NCBI GenBank assembly: GCA_900541025.1
Contig: UQIL01000020.1
Span: 1 to 43,565, forward strand
Length of the DNA stretch: 43,565 bases
Direction of reading: 5' to 3'
DNA from: an uncultured Collinsella sp.
GTDB lineage: Bacteria; Actinomycetota; Coriobacteriia; Coriobacteriales; Coriobacteriaceae
Each line of letters begins with the position of its first letter. Within the stretch, counting starts at the first letter, position 1. The notes below the pieces were generated by a model. That model had not been told where the DNA came from and searched no databases. It was given only the letters and a program-made list of their open reading frames with translations. A program made the translations under genes and the position numbers. Below, piece after piece: positions 27,434 through 36,266 of this stretch.

Positions 27434-27518
27434 CTTAGTCTGTGTTTGCGCAAGGCTGCGCTCAATGTTGCCGTATCATAAGCCGTCGCAAACGTGAAAT
27501 AGAAAGAAGGAATCCCAT

Positions 27519-28553
27519 ATGCAACTGGCAAACATCGTACGCGAGCGCTGGAAAGGCGTCTTGTTCTGCCTGATCATCGCCATTCCCGCGACGTTGCTCG
27601 GCAAACAGATTGAGGTGGTCGGCGGTCCGGTATTTGCCATCCTCTTTGGCATGGTCCTGGCGCTCGTCTTTCCCAAGAATCGTCGCGAACAGCTCGCCGC
27701 CGGCGTTACCTATACGTCCAAAAAAGTCTTGCAGTACGCGGTTATCCTGCTTGGCTTTGGCATGAACCTCTCCCAGATTCTGTCCAAGGGCGCCCAGTCG
27801 TTGCCGATTATCGTGGCGACAATCTCGACATCGCTTGTCATTGCCTTTGTGCTCTGCCGCGTCATGAACGTGCCGGGCAAGATCGCGACGCTTGTGGGTG
27901 TGGGTTCGTCGATTTGCGGCGGTTCTGCCATCGCCGCGACCGCACCCGTCATCGATGCCGACGATCGCGAGATTGCCCAGGCTATTTCGGTCATCTTCCT
28001 GTTTAACGTTATCGCGGCGCTCGTGTTTCCGACGCTCGGCGGCATGCTCGGGCTGACCAACGAGGGCTTTGGCCTGTTTGCCGGTACCGCCATCAACGAC
28101 ACCTCGTCCGTAACGGCTGCGGCGAGCGCTTGGGACAGCATGCATCCCGGCGCCAATGTGCTCGAGAGCGCCACGGTGGTCAAGCTCACCAGGACGCTGG
28201 CCATTATTCCCATCACGTTGGTCCTCGCATGCTGGCAGATGCATCTGGCACGCAAGGCCGGTGGCGACGCTAAGAGCACGTTCTCGCTTAAACGCGCGTT
28301 TCCCATGTTTGTGCTGTTCTTTGTGCTGGCGAGCGTGATCACCACGGTGTTTCAGCTTCCTGTGTCCATCACGGCGCCCATCAAGGAGCTGTCGAAGTTC
28401 TTTATTGTGATGGCCATGGCGGCTATTGGTTTTAATACCGATATCGTCGAGCTGGTCAAAAAGGGCGGCAAGCCCATCGCGCTGGGCTTTTGCTGCTGGA
28501 TTGGCATTGCGTGCATGAGTTTGGGAATGCAGCACGTGCTGGGAATCTGGTAG
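27519..28553 (+). CDS. YeiH/UPF0324 family membrane protein, putative sulfate exporter
   Basis: 344-residue integral membrane protein with about 10 hydrophobic helices. It shows the family's conserved motifs GGPVFAILFGMVLAL (about 34-48), QYAVILLGFGMNL (about 73-85), VGVGSSICGGSAIAA (about 126-140) and AGTAINDTSSVTAA (about 191-204). Members are annotated as putative sulfate or sulfonate-related exporters on limited evidence. The start has AGAAGGAA. It is divergent from gntR, which suggests control by an organic acid or related ligand, and is followed by a palindrome. Confidence 0.88.
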   Translation: MQLANIVRERWKGVLFCLIIAIPATLLGKQIEVVGGPVFAILFGMVLALVFPKNRREQLAAGVTYTSKKVLQYAVILLGFGMNLSQILSKGAQSLPIIVATISTSLVIAFVLCRVMNVPGKIATLVGVGSSICGGSAIAATAPVIDADDREIAQAISVIFLFNVIAALVFPTLGGMLGLTNEGFGLFAGTAINDTSSVTAAASAWDSMHPGANVLESATVVKLTRTLAIIPITLVLACWQMHLARKAGGDAKSTFSLKRAFPMFVLFFVLASVITTVFQLPVSITAPIKELSKFFIVMAMAAIGFNTDIVELVKKGGKPIALGFCCWIGIACMSLGMQHVLGIW

Positions 28554-28598
28554 AGAAGTAGCTTATTTGCGTGCTGGTGAGCGCATGCCTGCGGTGGA

Positions 28599-28663
28599 GC
28601 GATAGGAGCTCTTGCGGGTATGGCTTGTCCGCAGGTTTATAAGTCCCGAAGAGCTCTTATCGC
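28599..28663. repeat. Long inverted repeat downstream of the YeiH gene
   Basis: GCGATAGGAGCTCTTGCGGG (28599-28618) is nearly a perfect reverse complement of CCCGAAGAGCTCTTATCGC (28645-28663), differing at one position plus a one-base bulge, around a 26-nt loop. The right arm can alternatively pair onward, as GCCCCGC and GCGGGGC flank 28663-28687. It may be a terminator without T tract or a palindromic repeat unit. Confidence 0.6.
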
Positions 28664-28812
28664 CCCGCCAGGATGGCGATGCGGGGCAACACCTATACTC
28701 GCAGGACGGCGCTTTCTGCCCTATAGTGTTTGGTGAGCAATATCGTTCAATTTTGAAACACTCGGTCGTACGACCGTCGGCGGTTGCACGTCGCCGCGGA
28801 CAGGGGCAAATC

Positions 28813-30030
28813 ATGGATAGCGATGCCAAGCTGAACATCTTGACCGATGCCCTGGCTGCTGCCGGGGCCTCGGCATTGGCGATCGATGCGCGTGGGGACG
28901 TCGCGATCTCGACCATGAATGACGCGGCGCTTGAGCGGGATGTGGCGGCTTTTGTTGCTGAGCGTCTCGACCGTATAGGAGACGGCGCGCGTCTGGTTAT
29001 GGGGCGTGAGGGTACGCGCCTGAGCCTGACCGTTCGCCCCACCGACAAAGAGGGCGGGGGGCTTTGGGTTGTCGTGGTCCGCGAGGTGCGCGGTGCCGCG
29101 GCGCATGCGGGCATCGAGTGGCTCAACGCCGACGAAGTTGAGGTCCGCTACGAATCGAGCGCGTACGGCATCGTTGAGGGAGCGGCTTCAGTGGCTGCGC
29201 CGGTCGTCGAGAGCTACGCGCGCGGTGTGCCCCTTATGCTCGAGGGCGAGCTGGGCGCGGGTCAGGTCGAGATCGCCAAGCGCCTCTACCTGGACGGTCC
29301 TTTTGCCGATCAGCCCTTTGTTTCCGTTGCGCTCGATGAGCTCACCGAGCGCGGTTGGCGCCATGTGCTCAAAAGCGCCGAATCGCCGTTGTTCCAAACG
29401 GGGCTGACCCTTTGCATTGAGGGCTGGAACGCGGTTGGCCCCCAGCGCCTCCGCGAGCTGGTCTCCACGATGGCCGACACCGCGTTGGCGACGCGCTGCC
29501 ATGTGGTGCTGACGGCGAATGACATGCCGGGCGGCAGCGAAAGTGATCAAGCCGCCTTTGTGACCGAGCGCTTCGCCTGTGCGGTGAGCGTGGCGCCGGC
29601 AATCGCCGAGCAGGGAGCCGCGTCGACGAAGGTTGCGCGCTATTTGGAATATCTCGCTGACGCATTTGGGACGGCAGCGCCCGCGCTGTCTTCCGCGGCG
29701 ACGAAGACGCTCGATGCTTACCGCTGGCCGCGCAATTATCTGCAGCTCCGCGAGGTCTCGGAACGACTGTATATATTGGTGGGGGCGGGCGCGGTGGACC
29801 GCGCTGTGGCGGAGGAAGTGCTCGCCCAAGAGGACGTGATTAAGACCGCAGCCTTTGGCGCCCCGACGCTCGAAAGCGACCTGTATATCCTGCGACCGCT
29901 GGCCGATACCGAGCGAGATATCGCGCATCTGGTTGTAGATCATCTCCACGGCAACCGAACCCGTGCGGCGGAGGTACTGGGCATAAGCCGTACAACGCTG
30001 TGGCGCTTGCTGAAGGACGATGACCGTTGA
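28813..30030 (+). CDS. Degenerate NtrC-like regulator with Fis-type HTH
   Basis: 405-residue protein. The C-terminus (about 376-405) is a clear Fis-type HTH: HLHGNRTRAAEVLGISRTTLWRLLK. Upstream, residues 115-320 align in outline with a sigma-54 activator AAA+ domain, e.g. the PRNYLQLREVSERL segment matching the conserved sensor region PGNVRELxN. But the ATPase motifs are lost: the Walker A place reads GELGAGQVEIA (145-155) without the lysine, the Walker B place reads LTLCIEGW, and no GAFTGA loop is seen. N-terminal 110 residues are unassigned, perhaps a sensor. It probably acts as a sigma-70 regulator or simply a DNA-binding protein. ATG 28813 has AGGGG. Nothing in the window encodes sigma-54. 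Confidence 0.75.
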   Translation: MDSDAKLNILTDALAAAGASALAIDARGDVAISTMNDAALERDVAAFVAERLDRIGDGARLVMGREGTRLSLTVRPTDKEGGGLWVVVVREVRGAAAHAGIEWLNADEVEVRYESSAYGIVEGAASVAAPVVESYARGVPLMLEGELGAGQVEIAKRLYLDGPFADQPFVSVALDELTERGWRHVLKSAESPLFQTGLTLCIEGWNAVGPQRLRELVSTMADTALATRCHVVLTANDMPGGSESDQAAFVTERFACAVSVAPAIAEQGAASTKVARYLEYLADAFGTAAPALSSAATKTLDAYRWPRNYLQLREVSERLYILVGAGAVDRAVAEEVLAQEDVIKTAAFGAPTLESDLYILRPLADTERDIAHLVVDHLHGNRTRAAEVLGISRTTLWRLLKDDDR

Positions 30031-30114
30031 GCGAGGCGCCCGTGACCGCGCGCGACGCGTGTGCTACAGTCCAAAGCGTTATTGTTTCGATTTGGTTACG
30101 GCGTGCGAGGGCAT

Positions 30115-30690
30115 ATGGCTGAGACTTCAAAACCGAGCCGCAGAAGGCGGAGTGCCGCGCCGGTCAACCGACGCACGACATCGGTGACGTGGGGTAAACA
30201 CGCCTCGGGGTTTGATGGCTCGTTCAAGCGCACTAAATACGGCTATCCTTCGGCAAGCGCCCGCTTGGCAATGCAGGCAGAGTCCTCGCTGTGGGGCCGC
30301 AAACGCGTGGTGGGCTCAAAGCTCAAGCACGACGGAACGCTCGGTTACATCAGCCGCGGGGCGGCTCGCCGCAGTGGACTCAATCCGGCTGGTTGGCATC
30401 GTTATGTTCCGATCGTGGCCGTCGTTGCAGTGATCGTCATCGCACTCGCTGCGCTTGGCTACGCCGGCGGTGGCGCCAACTTGGACGCAGTGTTTAAATC
30501 GCCCGAGCTCGCGCATGCAGGCACAGAAGTTATCGAGGGCGCTCAGACCCAGACAGGCGTCGCGCCCCAGCGCGGCATCGTCGCGGCGGCCACCACCATC
30601 GCCGATGCTCAAAAGGACGAAGACAAGCAAGGCGACGACGCCGAAACGACCCAGACAAGCGAAGCGACGACAACTCAAATATCAACATAG
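30115..30690 (+). CDS. Small single-pass membrane protein, unknown function
   Basis: 191-residue protein that I do not recognise. The first 96 residues are basic and polar (SKPSRRRRSAAPVNRR at the start; GYISRGAARRSG near 77-88). One transmembrane segment is at about 97-116, and the last 70 residues are acidic, Thr/Gln-rich and probably extracytoplasmic and disordered. By the positive-inside rule the N-terminus faces the cytoplasm. The ATG has GAGGG nearby. It follows the NtrC-like gene by 84 bp and may be co-transcribed. Confidence 0.65.
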   Translation: MAETSKPSRRRRSAAPVNRRTTSVTWGKHASGFDGSFKRTKYGYPSASARLAMQAESSLWGRKRVVGSKLKHDGTLGYISRGAARRSGLNPAGWHRYVPIVAVVAVIVIALAALGYAGGGANLDAVFKSPELAHAGTEVIEGAQTQTGVAPQRGIVAAATTIADAQKDEDKQGDDAETTQTSEATTTQIST

Positions 30691-30692
30691 CT

Positions 30693-30727
30693 TGCCGGCA
30701 GAAGGGGACGTTCCTTTTCTGCCGGCA
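30693..30727. repeat. Hairpin with GGGGACGTTCC centre, after the membrane protein gene
   Basis: TGCCGGCAGAA (30693-30703) and TTCTGCCGGCA (30717-30727) are perfect inverted arms around GGGGACGTTCCTT. It lies between two convergent genes and may double as a terminator, but its GGGGAC core links it to other hairpins in the window. Confidence 0.7.
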
Positions 30728-30745
30728 GTTTGGGACACTCCTGCG

Positions 30746-31267
30746 CTACTTGACGTACACCACGTTGTCGCGGCGGGGTTTGGGCTCGGGCAGCGTGTCC
30801 TCGGCATAGCCCAGAATGCAGTGACCGACACCGCGCAGGCTGCCGTCGGCGGGTAGACCCCAACTGGCCAGTAGCTCCAGGCCCTCGGGCGAATCGAAAA
30901 CCTCGTGGGCGCGATGAATCCAGCACGAATCAACGCCCAGCGCATAGGCAGCGTTGAGCAGGTTGCCCATGGCGAGCGAGCCGTCTTCCAGATGTGTGGG
31001 CACGCTGCGGTCAACCAGCACCACCACAACGGTCTTGGCGCCATAGAAGGGGTCGCTGTTGCTGCCCATGACTTGCGCGTTGAGCTGCGAGAGACGCTCG
31101 ACGGTCGCGGGGTCGGTGACGGCGACAAACGTCACCGGCTGGCGGCCCATGCCGCTCGGTGCATATTGGCCGGCTTCGATAATACGTGCAAGCTTTTCGG
31201 CCTCGACGGGACGATCGCTGTAGTTGCGGCAGCTGCGGCGGTGAATGAGTGCTTCGATAGTCTCCAT
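30746..31267 (-). CDS. Nitroreductase family protein
   Basis: 173-residue FMN-dependent oxidoreductase. RRSCRNYSDRPVE (about 9-21) is the typical N-terminal FMN-phosphate binding motif, APSGMGRQPVTFV (about 36-48) follows, and GVDSCWIHRAHEVFDSPEG and the C-terminal GYAEDTLPEPKPR fit small nitroreductases. The start at 31267 has AAGGAG. It may reduce nitroaromatics or other electron acceptors; the physiological substrate is unknown. It is convergent with the membrane protein gene at 30115. Confidence 0.92.
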   Translation of the reverse strand: METIEALIHRRSCRNYSDRPVEAEKLARIIEAGQYAPSGMGRQPVTFVAVTDPATVERLSQLNAQVMGSNSDPFYGAKTVVVVLVDRSVPTHLEDGSLAMGNLLNAAYALGVDSCWIHRAHEVFDSPEGLELLASWGLPADGSLRGVGHCILGYAEDTLPEPKPRRDNVVYVK

Positions 31268-31561
31268 GGTGTCTCCTTGCGGTGGCGTTGCAGATGCCCC
31301 GTTCATACCCGTCGGGCTCAAACGATAGACGGTCAATTGCCCGGCCAAAAGGATAGATTCCAATTGGGAAAGTAGGTTTGCATAAAAATACCTTCAGAAT
31401 GTGACAAACAAATGGGATGGTTAAACGTTTTATCCCGTCTACCCTGCGGTTTTTTACCACTTGCCTAAATGACGAACGCATAACCTCTGATAAGGGTTTT
31501 ACTAAAGGAGTACCAACGTTTATCAATGCGCCGTGGTGGCGCCGGGCCAGGAGGTAACATC

Positions 31562-31852
31562 ATGTTCCAGGCTGGAGATGTCGTCGAGACCGATTTCGAA
31601 GGATTTCTGAAGCTGCTGCGTTCCAAGACGCGCGCTTTCGTGTCGATCAACGATCACGAGTACTACATCACGCACACCGATGGCTATTGGCGTGTTCAGG
31701 ATTGCGAGGCCCTCAACGACAAGGGCCACTTTACTGACTGTTCTGAGTTGGTCAACACGGTCTGCGAGGTCGTCGAGCTGCCGTGGATTGCCGGCAAGAG
31801 CCTGCATGACAGCTTCTCGGGCGCTACGGTCTATGAGGCCGTCGCCGCTTAA
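31562..31852 (+). CDS. Small acidic protein, unknown function
   Basis: 96-residue acidic protein without transmembrane segment or signal. It begins MFQAGDVVETDFEGFLKLLRSKTRAF and contains aromatic-rich HEYYITHTDGYW near residues 40-50. The start has CAGGAGG at ideal distance and a terminator follows, so the gene is very likely real and well expressed. I cannot assign a function. The 294 bp upstream hold no other gene; they contain a near-palindrome TTAAACGTTTTA within GGGAT..ATCCC around 31413-31433. Confidence 0.75.
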   Translation: MFQAGDVVETDFEGFLKLLRSKTRAFVSINDHEYYITHTDGYWRVQDCEALNDKGHFTDCSELVNTVCEVVELPWIAGKSLHDSFSGATVYEAVAA

Positions 31853-31878
31853 CAGGCAATAAAACCCGATTTTCACGT

Positions 31879-31915
31879 GACCGCTGGCGCCGCCCCCGCG
31901 CCGGCGGTCTTTTTC
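31879..31915 (+). terminator. Terminator after the small acidic protein gene
   Basis: GACCGCTGGCGC pairs with GCGCCGGCGGTC (one mismatch) around CGCCCCC, followed by TTTTT. Confidence 0.9.
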
Positions 31916-31957
31916 TGCCGATAGGCCATAAAAATGCACGCATTTGCGGAGAGCCTG

Positions 31958-32017
31958 TTGACGATAGTCAAAACTCGGACTAATCTAGAGACACATAATT
32001 GGTCAAAAATCGGACAA
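31958..32017 (+). promoter_or_regulatory. Promoter and two tandem operators of the marR-ABC operon
   Basis: TTGACG (31958-31963), 17-bp spacer, TAATCT (31981-31986). TAGTCAAAACTCGGACTA (31965-31982) fills the spacer and has perfect TAGTC/GACTA arms. A related box GGTCAAAAATCGGACAA (32001-32017) lies just after the start site, with AATTG/CAATT arms. Their shared core is GTCAAAAnTCGGAC, 34-35 bp apart. MarR autorepression is the natural reading. Confidence 0.75.
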
Positions 32018-32033
32018 TTGAATGGTGGGATAG

Positions 32034-32534
32034 ATGAATAGTGCGGTTACGCTGGTCGACTTCGATCGGTTGCTCAATGGACTCGACCATATCTATTCGG
32101 AGTTCTCGCGCGCCTGCGGCCTTTCGGACTGCGCCTACTGGATGCTCGTCGACACGAGTGCAGCGGGCGGAAGCGTTGCCGTGAGTCGGCTGACGAGTGA
32201 ATGGTTCTACAGCAAACAGACCATCAATTCGGCGATTAAAACGCTTAGGGCGCGAGGGCTTGCGACGTTGGAGTTTGCCGAGGGCAGTCGTAAAAACAAG
32301 GTTGTACGACTGACCGAAGAAGGCGTGCGGTTTGCCAAGCGCTACGCGTTGCCGGCGCAAAAAGCCGAGCAACAGGCATTCGAGGCGCTCGAGCCGTGGG
32401 AACAGTGCGAGATCATGCGCTTGGTCGGTAAGTTCTCCCATGTTCTTAACGAAGAGTGCGAGGCATTTAAACGGCAAGTGGCCGCCGAGAACGAGACTGA
32501 CGATAAGGGCGAGGGGGACGCATGCGACTCTTAA
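32034..32534 (+). CDS. MarR-family transcriptional regulator
   Basis: 166-residue winged-helix regulator. The recognition region SRLTSEWFYSKQTINSAIKTLRARGLATLEFAEGSRKNKVVRLTEEG (about 56-101) has the typical helix-turn-helix and beta-wing. MarR proteins are dimers that usually lose DNA binding on contact with small, often toxic, molecules. It is the first gene of an operon with two ABC exporter genes and overlaps the next start by 13 bp, so it very likely represses this operon through the two boxes upstream. Confidence 0.92.
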   Translation: MNSAVTLVDFDRLLNGLDHIYSEFSRACGLSDCAYWMLVDTSAAGGSVAVSRLTSEWFYSKQTINSAIKTLRARGLATLEFAEGSRKNKVVRLTEEGVRFAKRYALPAQKAEQQAFEALEPWEQCEIMRLVGKFSHVLNEECEAFKRQVAAENETDDKGEGDACDS

Positions 32535-34258
32535 TGAGGTTTATGAGGCCGTACCGCGGTCTGATTGCGGTGACGCTGTTTGCGGTGCTGATAGATAACG
32601 TCGGTACGCTGTTGGTTCCCACGATGCTGGCGAACATGGTCAACACCGGTATTACCACGGGTGATGTCGACTATATCTTACGCAACGGCCTGTACATGCT
32701 TATCGCGACCGGCATGGCCAGCGGCGGCACGGTGCTGGGCTGCTATCTTTCGGCGCGCCTGGCCGCCAACGTGGCCTGCGATATCCGCAATGCCGTGTAC
32801 GACAAGTCGCTCGAGCTGTCCGCCAGCGACTTTGAGCGCTTTGGCACGGGTTCGATGATCACGCGCTCGCTCAACGACATCAACGTGATTCAGCAAGCTG
32901 TCCTTCAGACGATTCAGCTGGTGCTGCCGGTGCCGTTCTTGGCCGTGGCAGGCATCATTTTTGCTTGGTTCATCGATCCCGCCATGGGTACGCTGCTGGG
33001 CGTGGTGGTTGCGATCGTGCTGGTGGCGGCGGTCTTTACCGTTGCCAACGCCGCGCCGATCTTTATGCGCCTGCAGAGCTTTATCGACCGCATGAACGTG
33101 GTGCTGCGCGAGAACATCGTGGGCGTGCGCGTCATCCGCGCATTTAACAAGGAGCGCCACGAGGAGCAGCGCCTGGACGAGGTGTTTAGCGATTACGCGG
33201 CCAATGCCATCAAGGTCAACCACCTGTTTGTGGGTCTCGACAGCTCCAGCTTCTTTTTGATGAATATCGCCGAGGTGGCGGTGCTGTGGGTGGGCGGCAA
33301 CCGCGTGGGCGTCCACGCCATGCAAATCGGTAGCATCTCGGCCGTGCTGGAGTACGCGATCCTGATCCTGTTCTTTGTGATGACGGCGCAGATGGTGATT
33401 CTGACGCTCCCACGCGCCGCCGCATGCCTGAACCGTGCGCAGCAGGTGTTGGAGATTGAGCCGAGCATCGTGGACGGCAAGCGCACGCTGGATGACGGGG
33501 CGCGCGAGCCCCAAGACGAAGCCGATGCGGTGGCCGTGTTCGACCACATGTCGTTTCGCTTTGACGATGCCGACGAGGACACCCTGTGCGACCTGAGCTT
33601 TGCCTGCCGTCGCGGTCAGACGACTGCGATCGTTGGCTCGACAGGCTCGGGCAAATCGACGGTGGCCAAGCTTCTGCTGCGCTTCCACGATGCCACCAAG
33701 GGCTCCATTCGCCTGAATGGTGTGGACCTGCGCGAGCTTACGCAAGACGAAATCCGCGGGCGCATTGCCTATGTGCCGCAGAAGGCGTGGCTGTTCTCGG
33801 GCACCGTGGCAAGCAATCTGCGCTTTGGCAACGAAGACGCGACTGAGGCCGACATGCTTCATGCGCTCCAGGTTGCCCAGAGCACCTTTGTGCTCGATCA
33901 GCCGCAGGGGATCGATACCCCGGTGGCGCAGGGCGGTACGAACTTTTCGGGCGGCCAGCGCCAGCGTTTGGCAATCGCCCGTGCGCTCATGAAGCATGCC
34001 GATTTATATATCTTCGATGACAGTTTTTCGGCCCTGGACTTTAAGACCGATGCGGCCCTGCGCCATGCATTGCAAGACGAGACGCGTGACGCTGCGGTGC
34101 TCATCATCGCGCAGCGCATCTCGACGATCTTGCACGCCGACCAGATCGTCGTGCTCAAGGATGGCGAGGTTGTGGGTCTGGGCACGCATGGCGAGCTTAT
34201 GGAAACCTGCGAGGTGTACCGCGCCATCGCGGAATCGCAGATGAAGGGAGGTGAGTAG
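32522..34258 (+). CDS. ABC exporter half-transporter, subunit 1 (degenerate ATP site)
   Basis: 578-residue membrane protein with six transmembrane helices (about 1-310) and a C-terminal nucleotide-binding domain. Walker A GSTGSGKST is at 372-380 and the signature NFSGGQ at 474-479 is canonical, but Walker B reads YIFDDS (Asp499, Asp500), so the catalytic glutamate is an aspartate. This asymmetry is the rule in heterodimeric exporters such as BmrCD and TM287/288. It likely pairs with the next gene product. The start has GAGGGGG. It overlaps marR and is one base from the partner gene. Confidence 0.94.
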   Translation: MRLLMRFMRPYRGLIAVTLFAVLIDNVGTLLVPTMLANMVNTGITTGDVDYILRNGLYMLIATGMASGGTVLGCYLSARLAANVACDIRNAVYDKSLELSASDFERFGTGSMITRSLNDINVIQQAVLQTIQLVLPVPFLAVAGIIFAWFIDPAMGTLLGVVVAIVLVAAVFTVANAAPIFMRLQSFIDRMNVVLRENIVGVRVIRAFNKERHEEQRLDEVFSDYAANAIKVNHLFVGLDSSSFFLMNIAEVAVLWVGGNRVGVHAMQIGSISAVLEYAILILFFVMTAQMVILTLPRAAACLNRAQQVLEIEPSIVDGKRTLDDGAREPQDEADAVAVFDHMSFRFDDADEDTLCDLSFACRRGQTTAIVGSTGSGKSTVAKLLLRFHDATKGSIRLNGVDLRELTQDEIRGRIAYVPQKAWLFSGTVASNLRFGNEDATEADMLHALQVAQSTFVLDQPQGIDTPVAQGGTNFSGGQRQRLAIARALMKHADLYIFDDSFSALDFKTDAALRHALQDETRDAAVLIIAQRISTILHADQIVVLKDGEVVGLGTHGELMETCEVYRAIAESQMKGGE

Positions 34259-34259
34259 C

Positions 34260-36266
34260 ATGACCGAGGAGCTCAAGAAGCAGGGCGGCGTTGATGACGC
34301 CGCTGCCGCGGGACTGGTCGAGGAAACGGCTGCCGCGTCGACCGAGCTGGATGACGCCGCCAAGGCTGCAGCCGAGCGCGAGGCTCGCCGCCAAGCGCTC
34401 TACGAGGAAAACGAACGTGCCGAGGACGAGCGCGCCCGCGCCGAGGCAGAGCGTATGCGCGACGTGGACGACGAAGACGAGGACGAGACACCTCGGGATA
34501 CCTGGGCGACGGTGCGCCGCCTGTGGAGTGAGGCTGCCGGCGACCATTGGCGCTTCTATATCGTGTTCGCGAGCATTGTGTTCTATGTCATCTTTAACAC
34601 TGCTGCGCCGGCATATAGCGCCCGCGTGATCGATGAGCTGTGGGGCCACATTCAGGTAGCGTTTGTCAACAACGCCACCTTCAGCATCACCTGGGAGAAC
34701 TGCGGCAGGACTATCTTCATCTACTTTTTGATTTGGACGGCCGCCGCTTCGTTCTACGCGCTCCAGAGCTTTTTGATGTCGAGCGTGGCCGAACGCCTCA
34801 ATCTGCGCCTGCGTAACCGCATCGCGCAAAAGCTCAACCGTCTACCGCTCGCCTATTTTGACGCGCATCGTCCCGGCGAGGTCGTCAGCCGCGCGACCAA
34901 CGACCTGGACAAGATGTCCGAGAGCATGCAGCGCGGATTGCTGCAGCTGCTCGTGTCGATCGGCACGGTTGTTGGTGCTGTGAGCGTGATGTTCGTGTTC
35001 AGCGTGCAGCTTACGCTCGTCTTTCTGTTCTTTACGGCACTGTCGCTGCTGGTGACGAAGGTCGTCTCGCGCCGCACACACGATGTGACGGGCGAGCGCC
35101 AGGAGTGGGTGTCCAAGATTACGAGTGCGGTCGAGGAAGGCTATTCGGGCCGTCTGGTGATCCGCGCGTTTAACCGCGAACGTCAGAGCTCCGCTGAGGT
35201 GCACGAGGCTTCGAAGGAACTGGCTCGTGTGAGCACCAAGGCCGACTTTATGATCAATGCTGTCGGCCCCGCGGTGCGCTTTATCGGCCGTTTGGCGCAG
35301 ATCGTTATTGCGCTCGTGGGCTGCAGCATGCTGGTCGCCGGCCACATGACCGTCGGCGTGTTCCAGGCGTTCTTCCAGTTTATCTACGAGGCGTCCGAGC
35401 CCATGACGCAGCTGTCGTTTACCTTCAACTCGCTGCAGAGCGCGCTGGCGAGTGCAGAGCGCGTGTTCGACCTGCTCGATGAGCCCGAGATGGAGGCCGA
35501 TCCGCTGTCGGACGAGGCCGCCAAGCTGCCGGGTCGCGTGGAGGGCCGCGTCTCCTTTGAGCACGTGCGCTTTGGTTATTCGCCCGACAAGCCGCTTATG
35601 CGCGACGTGTCGTTTACCGCCGAGCCGGGCCAGAAGATTGCCGTGGTGGGAACCACGGGCGCAGGCAAGACGACGCTCATCAACCTGCTCATGCGCTTCT
35701 ACGAGATTGACGGCGGGCGTATTACGCTCGACGGCGTGGATACGAGCCGCATGGACCGCGGCGAGCTACGGCAGCAGTTTGGCATGGTGCTGCAGGACGC
35801 CTGGCTGTTCGATGGCACGATTGCCGAAAACATCGCCTACGGCTGCCCCGAGGCAACGCGCGACGAAATTGTGGCCGCCGCTCGTGCCGCGCAGGTCGAC
35901 TTCTTTGTGCGCACCATGCCGCAGGGCTACGACACGCGCGTGGCCAACGATGCCGAGAGCATCAGCCAGGGCCAACGCCAGCTGCTGACCATTGCGCGCG
36001 TGCTGCTCAACAACCCGGCGATTCTCATCCTGGACGAGGCGACCTCAAGCGTGGACACGCGTACCGAGCTTGCCATCGGCCGTGCCATGGACACGCTCAT
36101 GCGCGGGCGCACGAGCTTTGTGATCGCGCATCGCCTGTCGACGATCGTGGACGCCGACCTGATCTTGGTCATGGACCACGGCAACATTATCGAGCAGGGC
36201 ACGCATAAGGAGCTGCTCGCAGCCGAGGGCGCTTATGCCGACCTCTATCTGAGTCAGTTCGCATAA
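34260..36266 (+). CDS. ABC exporter half-transporter, subunit 2 (catalytic Walker B)
   Basis: 668-residue protein. An N-terminal extension of about 80 residues is highly charged (Ala/Glu/Arg/Asp-rich) and probably helical, then six transmembrane helices and a nucleotide-binding domain. Walker A GTTGAGKTT is at 464-472, Walker B LILDEATSS with Glu593 is intact, while the signature reads SISQGQ (567-572). Together with subunit 1, one composite site (this Walker B with the partner's SGGQ) is competent and one is degenerate. ATG 34260 has GGGAGG; an upstream GTG at 34251 is less likely. Probably exports drugs, lipids or peptides. Confidence 0.94.
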   Translation: MTEELKKQGGVDDAAAAGLVEETAAASTELDDAAKAAAEREARRQALYEENERAEDERARAEAERMRDVDDEDEDETPRDTWATVRRLWSEAAGDHWRFYIVFASIVFYVIFNTAAPAYSARVIDELWGHIQVAFVNNATFSITWENCGRTIFIYFLIWTAAASFYALQSFLMSSVAERLNLRLRNRIAQKLNRLPLAYFDAHRPGEVVSRATNDLDKMSESMQRGLLQLLVSIGTVVGAVSVMFVFSVQLTLVFLFFTALSLLVTKVVSRRTHDVTGERQEWVSKITSAVEEGYSGRLVIRAFNRERQSSAEVHEASKELARVSTKADFMINAVGPAVRFIGRLAQIVIALVGCSMLVAGHMTVGVFQAFFQFIYEASEPMTQLSFTFNSLQSALASAERVFDLLDEPEMEADPLSDEAAKLPGRVEGRVSFEHVRFGYSPDKPLMRDVSFTAEPGQKIAVVGTTGAGKTTLINLLMRFYEIDGGRITLDGVDTSRMDRGELRQQFGMVLQDAWLFDGTIAENIAYGCPEATRDEIVAAARAAQVDFFVRTMPQGYDTRVANDAESISQGQRQLLTIARVLLNNPAILILDEATSSVDTRTELAIGRAMDTLMRGRTSFVIAHRLSTIVDADLILVMDHGNIIEQGTHKELLAAEGAYADLYLSQFA

